From Kibdelosporangium persicum (GTDB lineage Bacteria > Actinomycetota > Actinomycetes > Mycobacteriales > Pseudonocardiaceae): a stretch of 64,000 nucleotides of DNA. Shown here in pieces: positions 47,001 through 55,479 of this stretch (positions are counted from its first letter, which is position 1; each line of letters begins with the position of its first letter). The stretch is taken from NCBI RefSeq assembly GCF_013280595.1, contig NZ_JAAATY010000035.1, positions 1 through 64,000 on the forward strand, in the 5' to 3' direction. The notes under the pieces are model-generated. The model had not been told where the DNA came from and did no database searches. It saw only the letters and a list, made by a program, of their open reading frames with translations. A program made the translations under genes and the position numbers.

Positions 47001-49241
47001 GGGCGGAACGCCGTTGACCCGCACCGCCTGGAACAAAGGCTGGGCCTGCTTCACCGCCTTGGGAGTGAAGGCACCCAGCTTGGGCGAGCCGTCCGGGTTG
47101 GTTTTGAGGCTGCCGCCATCGCCGACGTGCGCACGAAGCGCACCGGCCAGCGCAACGAGCGTGCCCACTTCGGCGCTGCCGACGTGCACCTCGGTGAGCG
47201 GGCCGAGCCGGTCGACGAGCGGGCCCACGCGCTCGATGAGCTGGGCGACCTGCTCCCCGCGCGACCGCCAGATGGCCGCACGGCCGGCGAGCACATCGGA
47301 CAGTGCGTCGTTCATCCACTCCTCGCGCCGCCGGGACAAGTCCTCGGCCTCCCGCGCGAAACCGTTGAGCCGCTGCCGCAGCACAGTTCGAGTGGCCTGG
47401 TCCAGGCGACGGACGGCATCGAACGCCGTGTGCCGTGTGAGGCTGCCGTGTCCCTCTTCCGCGGAAATTGCCTGCCGTTCCGCGGTCACCAGAGCGACGA
47501 ACGCGTTGGGTTCAGGCACATCCGCGAGAGACAGCAGCCTGAGCCGCGACTCGGACTCGTCAGCGTTCAGAGCTTCGTCCACGACGCTTCGATGCCAGTC
47601 GACTATGTCGCTCGCCGGGACCGGCGAGGGGCCGACGTCGGTCACAGCAGTCAGGCCGGTCATCCACTCGAAGCGGTCCTGTTCCGCTTCCACACGCTGC
47701 GCGATGGCGGCGAGCGTGCCGCGATAGCCGCCGATCTCGTGCTCGGCTACCTCTTCGCCGCGTGCATCGACTAGCCGGCGGTACAGCCCAGCGCGACGTC
47801 GGCGAAGACCTTCGATCGCCGCGAGATGATCCTCGACTGCCCGCCGCGCGACCTCAGCGTCATACTCGCCGGCCACGTGGCTGATCCGCTCGACGGCGAC
47901 CTTGAGCTCCGCCAGGTCCGAACGAGAGGAGCCGACGACCGACACGGCCAGTGGTGCGATGGATTCGGGCAGTTTCGCCCGTACCTCTTTCAAGGCGCGA
48001 TCGGTGTGCGCCGTGACCAGCACCCGCTTGCCCTGCGCGAGCAGGTGGGACAGCAGAGCGGCGACGGTGTGGGTCTTACCCGTTCCGGGCGGGCCCTGAA
48101 CAAGGGTCTGGGCCTTCGCGTCGACCTGCGCGAGGACTCGCAGCTGCCGATCGTTGACCGGCAAAGGCAGAAAGGGATCGGTGTCCACCTCAACGAGTGC
48201 GCCCGGTTCGGGCGAGCGCTCAGCCGCCGGCCGATGGTCGGGATCGACGAGCGGGAGCAGTCCATCCGGGACGACGCCGGACTCGGCGAGCTGCACTGCG
48301 ACCGAATCGAGGATGTCGACGATCCCTTGCCGGGAACGCCTACGCAGAATGACTGCGGGCGCGAACGCCGCCACGGCGTGCGCCACTGGCTTCTGCGGGT
48401 CGTCCTCGTCGACGTAGGCAGCGTCGCCGTCAAGGGCGTGCACCAGTCGCCGCACCACACCGCCCACAACGTCGCGGTGCACAACAGCGACGTCGAGCTC
48501 GCGGGCCTCGTTCCTGATCTGCACGACGTGTTGCGGATTGGCCACCCGACCGGGGTCGAGCATGTCCAGCTCGACGTTCAAGCCGTCCGCGACCTCCGCC
48601 TGGTGGAGGGACAACCGTCCGGTGTCGTCGTCGAAGTGGATCACGGCGGGCACGGTGATGAGGTGCCGCCGGACGACATGGTGAGCAGCCGGTGCCCAGG
48701 ACAGGCATCCGACACCAGCCACCAGTTCGAGTTCCTCCGAGTGTCCCGACGCGGCGACGTAAGCGGAGAACAGGTCATTGTAGACGTTCCGAACCGGTCG
48801 ATCTGTCCGTTCACCCTCGGCCCAGAGCGACCATCGAGCCATCCACTCCGCATGGGCATCACGGATCTCGGGCACGTCGATGAGCACCGTGCGCCGCTCT
48901 CCTTCACCGATTTCCTCGCGCAGGCGCGGCGGGGTGTCCGGGTCGTCCCATATTCCAGCCAGCCACAGCCGAAGCTCCGCGTCAGGCTCGGGCGGATCCT
49001 GGTAGGCGACCCGCTCCACAGTGAGCAAGGCGCTGCCGGGCTCTGGCGCGTCCTCGTGGTGCGCGGGTCGAATCGCAGGGTGCTCGGGCAACTGCCCGAA
49101 CCACAGCACCGACTCGTAGCTGTCGGTCGTGCGAGGCGGATTGGACTTGAGCTGTTGGCTTCGCGCGAGGAACTCGAAAAGCCTTACCGCCCGATCGACC
49201 GCAGTGCTCTGCGGATTCGGAGCAGCGCCGTCGTTCACCAC
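44043..49241 (-). CDS. Giant superfamily 1 helicase with Vsr-like nuclease and C-terminal winged helix
   Basis: A 1732-residue protein. The start is the GTG at 49241, with AGGAAGG 7 bases upstream. The N-terminal part contains a UPF1-like helicase split by a long coiled-coil insertion: Walker A QGPPGTGKTHTVAALL near 381-396 and, after about 650 residues, VVVVDEASQAGL. Motif III-VI pieces follow (VIGDDKQVSP, LRCGDSADFQGSERN, VAASRAKDQMWVF). Near 1367-1460 is a Vsr/MTES_1575-type endonuclease (SLFEQRVFNRLVDRGYSVIP, RIDLVVVGGKTRLAVECDGD, WRFFRIRESEFY). A Glu/Pro/Ala/Val-rich linker leads to a C-terminal winged-helix region similar to DUF3320. Such stand-alone helicase-nucleases occur in defence islands, and this one probably acts on foreign DNA without partners. 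Confidence 0.85.
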   Translation of the reverse strand: MVNDGAAPNPQSTAVDRAVRLFEFLARSQQLKSNPPRTTDSYESVLWFGQLPEHPAIRPAHHEDAPEPGSALLTVERVAYQDPPEPDAELRLWLAGIWDDPDTPPRLREEIGEGERRTVLIDVPEIRDAHAEWMARWSLWAEGERTDRPVRNVYNDLFSAYVAASGHSEELELVAGVGCLSWAPAAHHVVRRHLITVPAVIHFDDDTGRLSLHQAEVADGLNVELDMLDPGRVANPQHVVQIRNEARELDVAVVHRDVVGGVVRRLVHALDGDAAYVDEDDPQKPVAHAVAAFAPAVILRRRSRQGIVDILDSVAVQLAESGVVPDGLLPLVDPDHRPAAERSPEPGALVEVDTDPFLPLPVNDRQLRVLAQVDAKAQTLVQGPPGTGKTHTVAALLSHLLAQGKRVLVTAHTDRALKEVRAKLPESIAPLAVSVVGSSRSDLAELKVAVERISHVAGEYDAEVARRAVEDHLAAIEGLRRRRAGLYRRLVDARGEEVAEHEIGGYRGTLAAIAQRVEAEQDRFEWMTGLTAVTDVGPSPVPASDIVDWHRSVVDEALNADESESRLRLLSLADVPEPNAFVALVTAERQAISAEEGHGSLTRHTAFDAVRRLDQATRTVLRQRLNGFAREAEDLSRRREEWMNDALSDVLAGRAAIWRSRGEQVAQLIERVGPLVDRLGPLTEVHVGSAEVGTLVALAGALRAHVGDGGSLKTNPDGSPKLGAFTPKAVKQAQPLFQAVRVNGVPPTRADQLDMFMTWADATRTLGALDKAWPDSVRIPAEDTLSERLQWHVTELAQLRRVLTLGEALEAEERGLAGLGLPRPNWTDLDAVQTYARLVDAAAASDARTAATAPLLEVARTIADVAQWADAAPCVKQLMQAVEERDHESYAAAHQRLVRLTEVARLARRRDEIAAALVRLLPGVYEAVSADPHDPSWMERLADWDATWAWTVARAWVRGYRAEDVNALQSDVLRTEEELRRRVEQLAAERAWGHAVAPERLSGKARADLLQYAQLVKLLGKGTGIYADKRRADIKAAMDRCRPTVPVWIMPVYRIAEQLRVQPDMFDVVVVDEASQAGLEATFLQYLAPKIVVIGDDKQVSPTAVGIDQQQLRDLADQYLWDDPYRASWQDPKRSLFDEAKMRFEGMTTLIEHRRCVPEIIGFSNRIAYEPDGIRLVPVRQYGADRLEPIKPVFLDNGYERGVTDKVNPVEADAIVEQIEKCITDPRYDGLTFGVVSLLGRAQAKAIEKRLLERIPKEEWKARDLRCGDSADFQGSERNVMFLSMVKAAEPGKRIGALTQDLNVQRFNVAASRAKDQMWVFHSLRLSDLGNPEDMRFQLLDYCYAVSGHVGHQDDARHTVVPEDRRVEPFDSLFEQRVFNRLVDRGYSVIPEYPAEGYRIDLVVVGGKTRLAVECDGDAWHGPEAYERDLARQRDLERCGWRFFRIRESEFYADRPAVLARLWTALHELDIHPSGWVPDAEVPRPSPAIVEPTQATIELEPATSEPAAERITPEQTVPSQVVVEPVVPESEAPVAEADASLPFVVAHEDESPALVAEERMPPASDAVLAEYRQFDGTVIQVAEASRRELLEGLMRLVEAEGPVLGSRLHTAYVRASGAIRVTKPIASELNKAIAQAVREGRLVEDNPLGESGVKPRTYRLPEQPEVRTRHLGPRSFDEVPPKELAALLDHVAERDGNTGVEASQRAVLELLGLKRLTDNVKNRFAAVQSLRF

Positions 49242-49808
49242 AGCCGTCCCTTCCTCTCTGACCGACAATGGTGCTCATCGCTCCGAACACGCCCGGCGAT
49301 ACAGCCGACACCACACCGTTATAAACCCTGGCTCTGCGGTGTTCGACGCACGTGTTTATCAGCATTGCTCACCACGAGTCTCAGGCACAATTCGCTCATC
49401 GACTGGCGCGAATGCGCTCAACCGAGCTGGACTTGAAGCCCTTCACGACCGAGATCACGATCCTGCTCTGCGGAGTCGTACAGTGGTCGCTCCAGCTCAA
49501 AGTTACCCACTCCGGAGGCGACCCGAATAATGCCGTGCGAGGATCGGATCGACTCGTACACGACACAGCAGCACAGAACTGAAAGTTTCAGTCATCAATG
49601 AAAGGTTGCTCGTTCAGGTGACGGCTTATCCACACGGTCGGCATTGTCGGTGCTTACGCGGTAGAGATCGTTCATCGCGCTCTGGTTCGGACATGTCGGT
49701 GCTGCGAAGGCACTGGCACTTGAACGGATCGTTCGGTTGTAGCCGCAGGCCTTCCCGCTCTTCCCGGGCACAACGCGGTGGCTGTGCTCGGGTTGTCCTG
49801 ACGGTCGG
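49242..49808. other. Gap between the helicase-nuclease and the catabolic operon
   Basis: About 570 bases. Short plus-strand frames such as 49352-49582 (LKPFTTEITILLCGVVQWSL) lack ribosome sites and known motifs. The promoter of the giant helicase gene must lie at the left side. The base composition around 49520-49640 is lower in GC than elsewhere, so it may be foreign or decayed DNA. I see no gene that I can support. Confidence 0.4.
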
Positions 49809-50855
49809 TCAGACCTGTTCGCCCAGTTTGAACTCCTTCTGCTGCCGCGTTGTGTAGGAGAATCCGTCCGCGCCGATCGTGACGTCGGCTTCGTGGGCCT
49901 CTGAGCGTGCGATCAGGGGCTGTGGTTTCCCGTCGAGGTCGAGCACGGTCGACGCCTCGGAGTACCAGCTTGGCACCACGGGATTGCCCCACCAGTCACG
50001 GCGCTGGTTGTCGTGGACGTCCCAGGTGATCACCGGGTTGTCCGGGTCACCGGTGTAGTAGTCGTGGGTGTAGAGCTCGATGCGGTGTCCGTCGGGATCG
50101 CGGAGGTAGAGGTAGAACGCGTTCGAGACGCCGTGCCGGCCCGGGCCACGCTCGATCATGCCCGATTTCCGCAGTGCGCCGAGGTGATCGCAGATGTGCA
50201 GGATCTGGTGGCGCTCGTGACTCGCGAACGCGATGTGGTGCAGCCGGGGCCCGTCGCCGCCGGTGAGGGCGACGTCGTGGACGGTCGGCTTGCGGAACAT
50301 CCAGGCCGCGTACACCGTGCCTTCGTCGTCCTGGATGTCCTCCGACACGCGGAAACCAAGCCCCTCGTAGTACTTCCGTGCCGCCGGGACGTCAGGCGTG
50401 TCGAGGTTGAAATGGTCCAGCCGCGCCAGCGCTCCGGCACCGTGCACGTCGTAGCGCTGGGTGAAACGCTCGACGTGCTCGGCCTCGTGGAAGAACTCGA
50501 CTGGGAAACCGAGGGGGTCCTCGACGCGTACGGCCTCTCCAATGCCGCGGGTGGCGCCCGCCGCACGGCGTTCCACGCGTACGCCCAGTTCTCCGTAGTA
50601 CGCTTCGGCGAGATCGAGGTCCGCCGCCGACCGGACACGGTAGGCGAGTACGGCGAGCGCGGGCAGATCGCCCTTGCGCAGCACCAGTGAATGGTGCAGG
50701 TATTCCTCGAACGCCCGCAGGTACAGTGCTTCGTCGTCCTCGTATGTCACCACGAGCCCGAGCACGCCGACGTAGAAGTCACGGGAGGCCGGCAGATCAG
50801 TGACGACAAGTTCGGCGTAGGCGCAGCGGATGACGTCCGGCGGGCTCGTGGTCAT
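49809..50855 (-). CDS. hpaD: 3,4-Dihydroxyphenylacetate 2,3-dioxygenase (homoprotocatechuate meta-cleavage)
   Basis: A 348-residue vicinal-oxygen-chelate extradiol dioxygenase. It opens homoprotocatechuate to 5-carboxymethyl-2-hydroxymuconate semialdehyde. The metal ligands are His148 (ARLDHFNLD), His207 (RLHHIAFA) and Glu260 (HRIELYTHD). Their spacing of 59 and 53 residues is the same as I remember for the Brevibacterium enzyme (155/214/267). A further family mark is the C-terminal WDVHDNQRRDWWGNPVVPSW. It is the last gene of the hpa operon, and its ATG overlaps the hpaE stop (ATGA). Confidence 0.92.
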   Translation of the reverse strand: MTTSPPDVIRCAYAELVVTDLPASRDFYVGVLGLVVTYEDDEALYLRAFEEYLHHSLVLRKGDLPALAVLAYRVRSAADLDLAEAYYGELGVRVERRAAGATRGIGEAVRVEDPLGFPVEFFHEAEHVERFTQRYDVHGAGALARLDHFNLDTPDVPAARKYYEGLGFRVSEDIQDDEGTVYAAWMFRKPTVHDVALTGGDGPRLHHIAFASHERHQILHICDHLGALRKSGMIERGPGRHGVSNAFYLYLRDPDGHRIELYTHDYYTGDPDNPVITWDVHDNQRRDWWGNPVVPSWYSEASTVLDLDGKPQPLIARSEAHEADVTIGADGFSYTTRQQKEFKLGEQV

Positions 50856-52363
50856 GACTGTCCCTTCTGGACGGTTCCGAACCGGGGCGTGTGCACCGGT
50901 CCGAGCGTGACGTGGATCGCCTGCTGATGGGTGTAGAAGTCGAGCGAGCGGTAGCCGCCCTCCTTGCCGAGCCCGGACGCCTTCACCCCGCCGAACGGCG
51001 TGCGCAGGTCCCGGACGTTGTGCGAGTTCAGCCAGACCATCCCGGCCTCGACCGACTGCGCGAAGGTGTGGGCGCGCTCCAGCTTGGCCGTCCAGAGGTA
51101 GGCGGCCAGGCCGTACCTGACGCTGTTGGCCAGCGCCAAGGCCTCCGCCTCGGTGTCGAACGGGGTCAGCGAGACCACCGGTCCGAAGATCTCCTCCTGG
51201 AAGATCCGGGCGTCCGGGGCGACGTCGGCGAAAACCGTGGGGGCGACGTAGTTTCCGGTGCTCAGACCGGGCGGACGGCCGCCGCCGGCCAGCAGCCGGC
51301 CTTCGGACTTGCCGAGCTCGACGTAACTCATCACCTTCTCGTAGTGCTCGGGGTGCACGAGGGCGCCGACTTCGGTGGCAGGGTCGTGGGGGTCACCGAC
51401 GACGATGTTGCGCGCCCGCTCCGCGTAGCGCTCGCAGAACTCGTCGTAGATCGGGCGCTCGACGAGGATGCGGCTGCCCGCGGTACAACGTTCGCCGTTG
51501 AGGGAGAACACGCCGAACAGTGTCGAGTCGAGCGCGGCGTCCAGATCGGCGTCGGCGAACACGATCACCGGGGACTTGCCGCCCAGCTCCATCGACATTC
51601 CCTTGAGGCCGGCCGCGCAGTTGCGGAAGATCGTCTGCCCGGTCGTGGTCTCACCGGTGAACGAGATCAGCGGGACGTCCGGGTGCTTGACGAGCGCGTC
51701 GCCTGCCTCCTCACCGAAGCCGTTGACGAGGTTGAAGACCCCGTCCGGTACGCCCGCGCCGGCGAAGATGCCCGCCCACAGGCTCGCCGACAGCGGCGTG
51801 AACTCGGCGGGCTTCAGCACGACTGTGCAGCCGGACGCCAGCGCCGGTGCCAGCTTCCAGCTCTCCAGCATGAACGGCGTGTTCCACGGCGTGATCAGCC
51901 CGGCGACACCGACCGGCTTGCGGTGCACGTAGTTCACCTGGCCGCCGGGCACCTCGTAGGTGTCATCGGCCTGCGCCACGATCAGATCCGCGAAGAACCG
52001 GAAGTTCTCCGCGGCGCGCCGAGCCTGGCCGAGCGCCTGGGTGATCGGCAGCCCGGTGTCGAACGTCTCCAGCTCGGCGAGCCTGGCGTCCTGGGCCTCG
52101 ACCGCGTCGGCGATCTTGTTCAGCACCCGGGCCCTGGCGCGCGGAACCATGTGTGGCCACGGTCCGTCGGTGAACGCGGTGCGCGCGGCGGCGACAGCGC
52201 GATCGACGTCCTCGGCCTGTCCCGCCGCCGCGGTGACGTACGGCTCGTTCGACGCCGGGGCGAGCACGTCGAAGGTCTTGCCCGAGACACTGTCGAGGAG
52301 CTCACCGCCGATGTAGTGCTGGAGCCGTCCGGGCAGGCCGTCCGGAACGTGACGGGTCGTCAT
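50852..52363 (-). CDS. hpaE: 5-Carboxymethyl-2-hydroxymuconate semialdehyde dehydrogenase
   Basis: A 503-residue aldehyde dehydrogenase, the step after HpaD. The start is the ATG at 52363 with GGAAGG 6 bases before; longer frames upstream overlap the aldolase. Motifs are NYVHRKPVGVAGLITPWNTP, the catalytic Glu in MELGGKSP and the catalytic Cys in NGERCTAGSR, with IFQEEIFGPVVSLTPF further on. The assignment to HpaE rests on position between HpaD and the other hpa genes and on the TAGSR-type Cys motif typical of this subgroup. The ATG overlaps the aldolase stop by 4 bases. Confidence 0.9.
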   Translation of the reverse strand: MTTRHVPDGLPGRLQHYIGGELLDSVSGKTFDVLAPASNEPYVTAAAGQAEDVDRAVAAARTAFTDGPWPHMVPRARARVLNKIADAVEAQDARLAELETFDTGLPITQALGQARRAAENFRFFADLIVAQADDTYEVPGGQVNYVHRKPVGVAGLITPWNTPFMLESWKLAPALASGCTVVLKPAEFTPLSASLWAGIFAGAGVPDGVFNLVNGFGEEAGDALVKHPDVPLISFTGETTTGQTIFRNCAAGLKGMSMELGGKSPVIVFADADLDAALDSTLFGVFSLNGERCTAGSRILVERPIYDEFCERYAERARNIVVGDPHDPATEVGALVHPEHYEKVMSYVELGKSEGRLLAGGGRPPGLSTGNYVAPTVFADVAPDARIFQEEIFGPVVSLTPFDTEAEALALANSVRYGLAAYLWTAKLERAHTFAQSVEAGMVWLNSHNVRDLRTPFGGVKASGLGKEGGYRSLDFYTHQQAIHVTLGPVHTPRFGTVQKGQS

Positions 52364-53319
52364 GCTTTTCCTTCCCCGGTGGATCGCACGGTGAAGCCCT
52401 CGGCCGGGCTGAGGTACTTCGCGCCTTCGGTCATCAGCTCGGTGATCCGGGCGAGGCCGGGTCCGGTCGGCGGGATCAACGGCGGCCGGACGTGCCCGGA
52501 CCCGATCAGCCCGCGCTGCCGCAGGACCCACTTGCCCGGCGCCGGGTTGGTCTCCACGAACAACAGGTCGGCCAGGGGATGCAGGCCGTAGTGGATCTCC
52601 CGGGCGCGCTCGTGGTCACCCGACTCCCACGCGGTGTACATCTCGGCGCAGGCGGCAGGCGCGATGTTGGCCGTCGCACTGACGAATCCAGCGCCGCCGA
52701 GAGCCAGCAGCGGCAGGCACAGCAACTCGATCCCGGACCACACCAGCAGTTCCCGCCCGCACAGGTGCAGCACGCGGGAGAAGTGCTCGAAGTCCTTCGT
52801 CGTCTCCTTGATGCCGACGAAGTTGTCGCACGAACGGAACAGCCGTGCGACCGTCTCCGGCGCGATGTCGACGGCGGTGCGGCTGGGCACGTTGTAGGCG
52901 ACGATCGGCAGCTCGGGGAACTCTGTCGCGACCGTGCGATACCAGACGTACAGAGCTTCCTGGGTCGGCCGCGCGTAGTAAGGCGTGATCACCAGCACCG
53001 CGTCGGCGCCGGCGTCACGAGCGGCAGCGGTCAGTTCCAGTGTCTCGTCAAGCTTCGCGGTGCCGGTGCCCGGGACGAAGGGGACCCGGTCATCGACCGC
53101 CGCGCCCACCGTGCGGATTGCCTCGGCGCGCTCGGCGACGGTCTGGGCGCCGGGTTCGCCGGTGGAGCCGCCGATCGAGATACCGTGAGTGCCGGACGCG
53201 AGTTGCCAGTGCACCAGGTTGACGAGCCCTTCGTGGTCCACCGCGCCCTCAGCGGTGAACGGCGTCATCAGCGGTGCGATCGACCCGCGGATGGCGTGGG
53301 GGTCGGACCGGAATCGCAT
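52360..53319 (-). CDS. DapA-family aldolase of the homoprotocatechuate operon
   Basis: A 319-residue class I aldolase of the dihydrodipicolinate synthase family. The Schiff-base Lys lies in NFVGIKETTKD, the proton-relay Tyr in IVAYNVPSRT and the substrate-binding loop is GGSTGEPGAQTVAER (a Gly-Ser-Thr-Gly-Glu variant). True lysine-pathway DapA genes are not found in such operons. The likely job is cleavage of the C7 keto-acid (2,4-dihydroxyhept-2-enedioate) to pyruvate and succinate semialdehyde, the step usually done by the unrelated HpaI, but this is inference from context. It overlaps hpaE by 4 bases and follows the GntR gene by 15. Confidence 0.8.
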   Translation of the reverse strand: MRFRSDPHAIRGSIAPLMTPFTAEGAVDHEGLVNLVHWQLASGTHGISIGGSTGEPGAQTVAERAEAIRTVGAAVDDRVPFVPGTGTAKLDETLELTAAARDAGADAVLVITPYYARPTQEALYVWYRTVATEFPELPIVAYNVPSRTAVDIAPETVARLFRSCDNFVGIKETTKDFEHFSRVLHLCGRELLVWSGIELLCLPLLALGGAGFVSATANIAPAACAEMYTAWESGDHERAREIHYGLHPLADLLFVETNPAPGKWVLRQRGLIGSGHVRPPLIPPTGPGLARITELMTEGAKYLSPAEGFTVRSTGEGKA

Positions 53320-53334
53320 GGGTTTCCTTCCAGG

Positions 53335-54042
53335 TCAGTGGTGGCGGGCAGCCTCGTGGTCGAGGAACGCCGCCAAGGTCGCCAGCCGGTGGGCCCGCAC
53401 GGCCTGTTCGATCTCGGCCGCGGGGGCGCCGCGCGTGAGCAGGTCGAGGATGGTTTCGTGTTCGGCCACGGATTGCCGGGCGCGGCCGGGGACGAAGCTG
53501 AACGTCGACGTGCGCAGCCCGCTCAGCCGGTTCCAGCAACGCTGGACGAGGTCAAGCACCTGCGGGTTGGGGCACGGCCGGAACAGCACGCTGTGGAAAT
53601 CGTGGTTGAGCGCGGTGAACCGCGCCGGTTCGAAGTCACCGAGGCAGTCGGCGAGTTCGTCGTTCAGACGGCGTGCTTCGGCCAGCGCGTCAGCAGACAA
53701 CAACGGCGCGGCGAGAGAGGCGGCGTATCCTTCCACCAACGCCAGCGTCTCCATCGTGTGCTGGTACTCGCTGTTGTCGACCATCGCGACGTGCGCGCCG
53801 ACGTTGCGCTCGTAGGTCACCAGCCCTTCGGCCTCCAGCAGCCGCACGGCTTCCCGGACCGGGACGACGCTGACACCGAGTTCCTGGGCGAGGTTGCCGA
53901 GCACGAGCCGGTAGCCGGGGGAGAAGGTGCCGTCGGCGATCCTAACCTTGATCCAGTGGTAGGCGATGCGTGACTTGCTCATCGCCTTGTTGTTCACCGG
54001 TTTGTTGTTCGCCGCCTTGTTGTTCACCGCTTCGCGAGCCAT
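53335..54042 (-). CDS. GntR/FadR-type regulator of the catabolic operon
   Basis: A 235-residue regulator. The N-terminal winged helix (about 22-85; GYRLVLGNLAQELGVSVVPV, REAVRLLEAEGLVTYERNVG) is followed by the FCD helical ligand domain (LVEGYAASLAAPLL, ALNHDFHSVLF, AEHETILDLLTRG; metal-binding Asp/His in the NHDFH motif). It lies inside the operon it probably controls. ATG at 54042 overlaps the end of the HpaG-type gene by 19 bases and includes three 5-residue repeats (VNNKA, ANNKP, VNNKA). An internal ATG at 53982 would exclude the repeats. Confidence 0.88.
   Translation of the reverse strand: MAREAVNNKAANNKPVNNKAMSKSRIAYHWIKVRIADGTFSPGYRLVLGNLAQELGVSVVPVREAVRLLEAEGLVTYERNVGAHVAMVDNSEYQHTMETLALVEGYAASLAAPLLSADALAEARRLNDELADCLGDFEPARFTALNHDFHSVLFRPCPNPQVLDLVQRCWNRLSGLRTSTFSFVPGRARQSVAEHETILDLLTRGAPAAEIEQAVRAHRLATLAAFLDHEAARHH
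53983..54027 (-). repeat. Three 15-bp tandem repeats at the 5' end of the GntR gene
   Basis: Units CGCCTTGTTGTTCAC (53983-53997 and 54013-54027, identical) and CGGTTTGTTGTTCGC (53998-54012) encode VNNKA-ANNKP-VNNKA. The number of repeats could vary by slippage without changing the frame. Confidence 0.85.
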
Positions 54043-55454
54043 TCGGCGTACCTCCCGCGCCAGTACTCGTCCATGGGGTACAGCCCTTCGACGCGTTCGC
54101 CGGCGGCGACCTGTTCGGCGATGAACGTCTCCTGCCGTTCCTGTTCGATCGCCGCGCCGACGACTTCCTCGATCAGGTGCGGCGGAATGACCAGGACACC
54201 GTCGTCATCGCCTACGATGACGTCACCTGGGCATACCGCGGCGCCGCCGCAGGAAATCGCGATGTCGATGTCCCAGGGCACGTGCCGTCGGCCGAGAACG
54301 GCAGGGTGCGCCCCGGTATGGTAGACCGGAATGTCCAATGAGGACACGGCGGCGAGGTCGCGGACGCCGCCGTCGGTCACGATCCCGGCCGCGCCCTGGA
54401 CCTGGGCGCGCAGCGCGAGGATGTCGCCGACCGTCCCAGTGCCGCGTTCCCCACGGGCCTCCATGACCAGGACATCGCCGGGACCGAGTGCGTCGATCAC
54501 GAGCTTCTGTGCGTTGTACCCGCTTCCGTGTTCGCGGAACAGGTCTTCGCGGTACGGCAGGTAGCGCAGTGTTCGTGCGCGGCCGGTGAGCCGGACGCCG
54601 GGGCGGGTCGAGGTGAGGCCGTCGATCGACACCGCGTTGTACCCGCGTTTGCGCAGCTGCGCGGAAAGCGTCGCGACACCCACGGATTCGATCCGTTCCC
54701 GTAGTGACGCGTTCAGCGTGAACTCTGGCTCGGCCTTGCCGTACGCGTCCCTGCGTTGCTGGTCGTCCACCCGGGGGAGTGCCCCGTACGGTCCGAAAGG
54801 GACTGTCCCTTGGGTGATCGGTGTGACCAAGCGGCCGGTGGTGCGCCCCTCGGTGTCGACCTCGACCTCGATCACGTCACCGGGACCGGCGACCGAGGCG
54901 CCCGCCGGGGTGCCGGTCAGCATGACGTCACCGGGTTCGAGGGTGATCAGCTGGGACAGGTCGGCGACCAGCCTGCCGAAGTCGAACAGCAGATCAGCGG
55001 TGGTGTCGTGCTGGACGAGTTCGCCGTTGAGCCAGGTGCGTAGCCGTAGCGCGGCGGGATCGATGTCAGCGGCGGGCAGCACCTCGGGGCCGATCGGGGT
55101 GAACCCGTCACCGCCCTTCGAACGCAGGTTGCTGCCTTTGTCGGCGTAGCGAAGATCGTAGACGCCGAAGTCGTTGGCAGCCGTGACTCCGGCGACGTAC
55201 GACCAGCCGTCCGCCGGGGTGACGCGGCGGGCCGCCCTGCCGATGATGAGCGCGATCTCGCCTTCGAACCCGAGCAGTTCGGTCCCCGCCGGGCGTTCGA
55301 GCACGGCGCCGCTCGCCGCGACCGATGTCGGCGGCTTGAGGAAGTACGACGGCTGATCGGGAACGCGGCCGCGCTGTGCGGCGCGGGAGCGGTAGTTGAG
55401 GTGCAGCGCGATGATCTTGCCGGGCCGCTCCGGGAAGGGGACTGGGCTGGTCAT
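54024..55454 (-). CDS. hpaG: HpaG-type isomerase/decarboxylase (FAH family) fused to an RraA-like domain
   Basis: A 476-residue two-domain protein. Residues 1-250 form a fumarylacetoacetase-family hydrolase: KIIALHLNYRSRAAQRGRVP, FEGEIALIIGRAARRVTPAD, and GDVMLTGTPAGASVAGPGDV with the usual metal and oxyanion residues. It would isomerise and decarboxylate 5-oxopent-3-ene-tricarboxylate. Residues 265-470 form an RraA/HMG-aldolase-like domain: NAVSIDGLTS, VLVMEARGERGTGTVGDILA, AGIVTDGGVRDLAAVSSLDI and VVGDDDGVLVIP. RraA-like aldolases split oxaloacetate-type or 4-hydroxy-2-oxo acids, so the fusion may cover an extra step. The start is the ATG at 55454; an AT-rich site lies 25 bases upstream. 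Confidence 0.85.
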   Translation of the reverse strand: MTSPVPFPERPGKIIALHLNYRSRAAQRGRVPDQPSYFLKPPTSVAASGAVLERPAGTELLGFEGEIALIIGRAARRVTPADGWSYVAGVTAANDFGVYDLRYADKGSNLRSKGGDGFTPIGPEVLPAADIDPAALRLRTWLNGELVQHDTTADLLFDFGRLVADLSQLITLEPGDVMLTGTPAGASVAGPGDVIEVEVDTEGRTTGRLVTPITQGTVPFGPYGALPRVDDQQRRDAYGKAEPEFTLNASLRERIESVGVATLSAQLRKRGYNAVSIDGLTSTRPGVRLTGRARTLRYLPYREDLFREHGSGYNAQKLVIDALGPGDVLVMEARGERGTGTVGDILALRAQVQGAAGIVTDGGVRDLAAVSSLDIPVYHTGAHPAVLGRRHVPWDIDIAISCGGAAVCPGDVIVGDDDGVLVIPPHLIEEVVGAAIEQERQETFIAEQVAAGERVEGLYPMDEYWRGRYAEWLAKR

Positions 55455-55479
55455 ACACCGTTCCTGCCTGCTGACGGGC

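Noticed and set aside
52360-53319. True DapA of lysine biosynthesis
   Set aside because: Position inside a catabolic operon with 4-base overlap to hpaE makes a pathway aldolase more likely.
50891-53973. Two long plus-strand frames (about 570 and 490 codons) over the hpa operon
   Set aside because: Antisense shadows of hpaE, the aldolase and the GntR gene, caused by GC-rich third positions.
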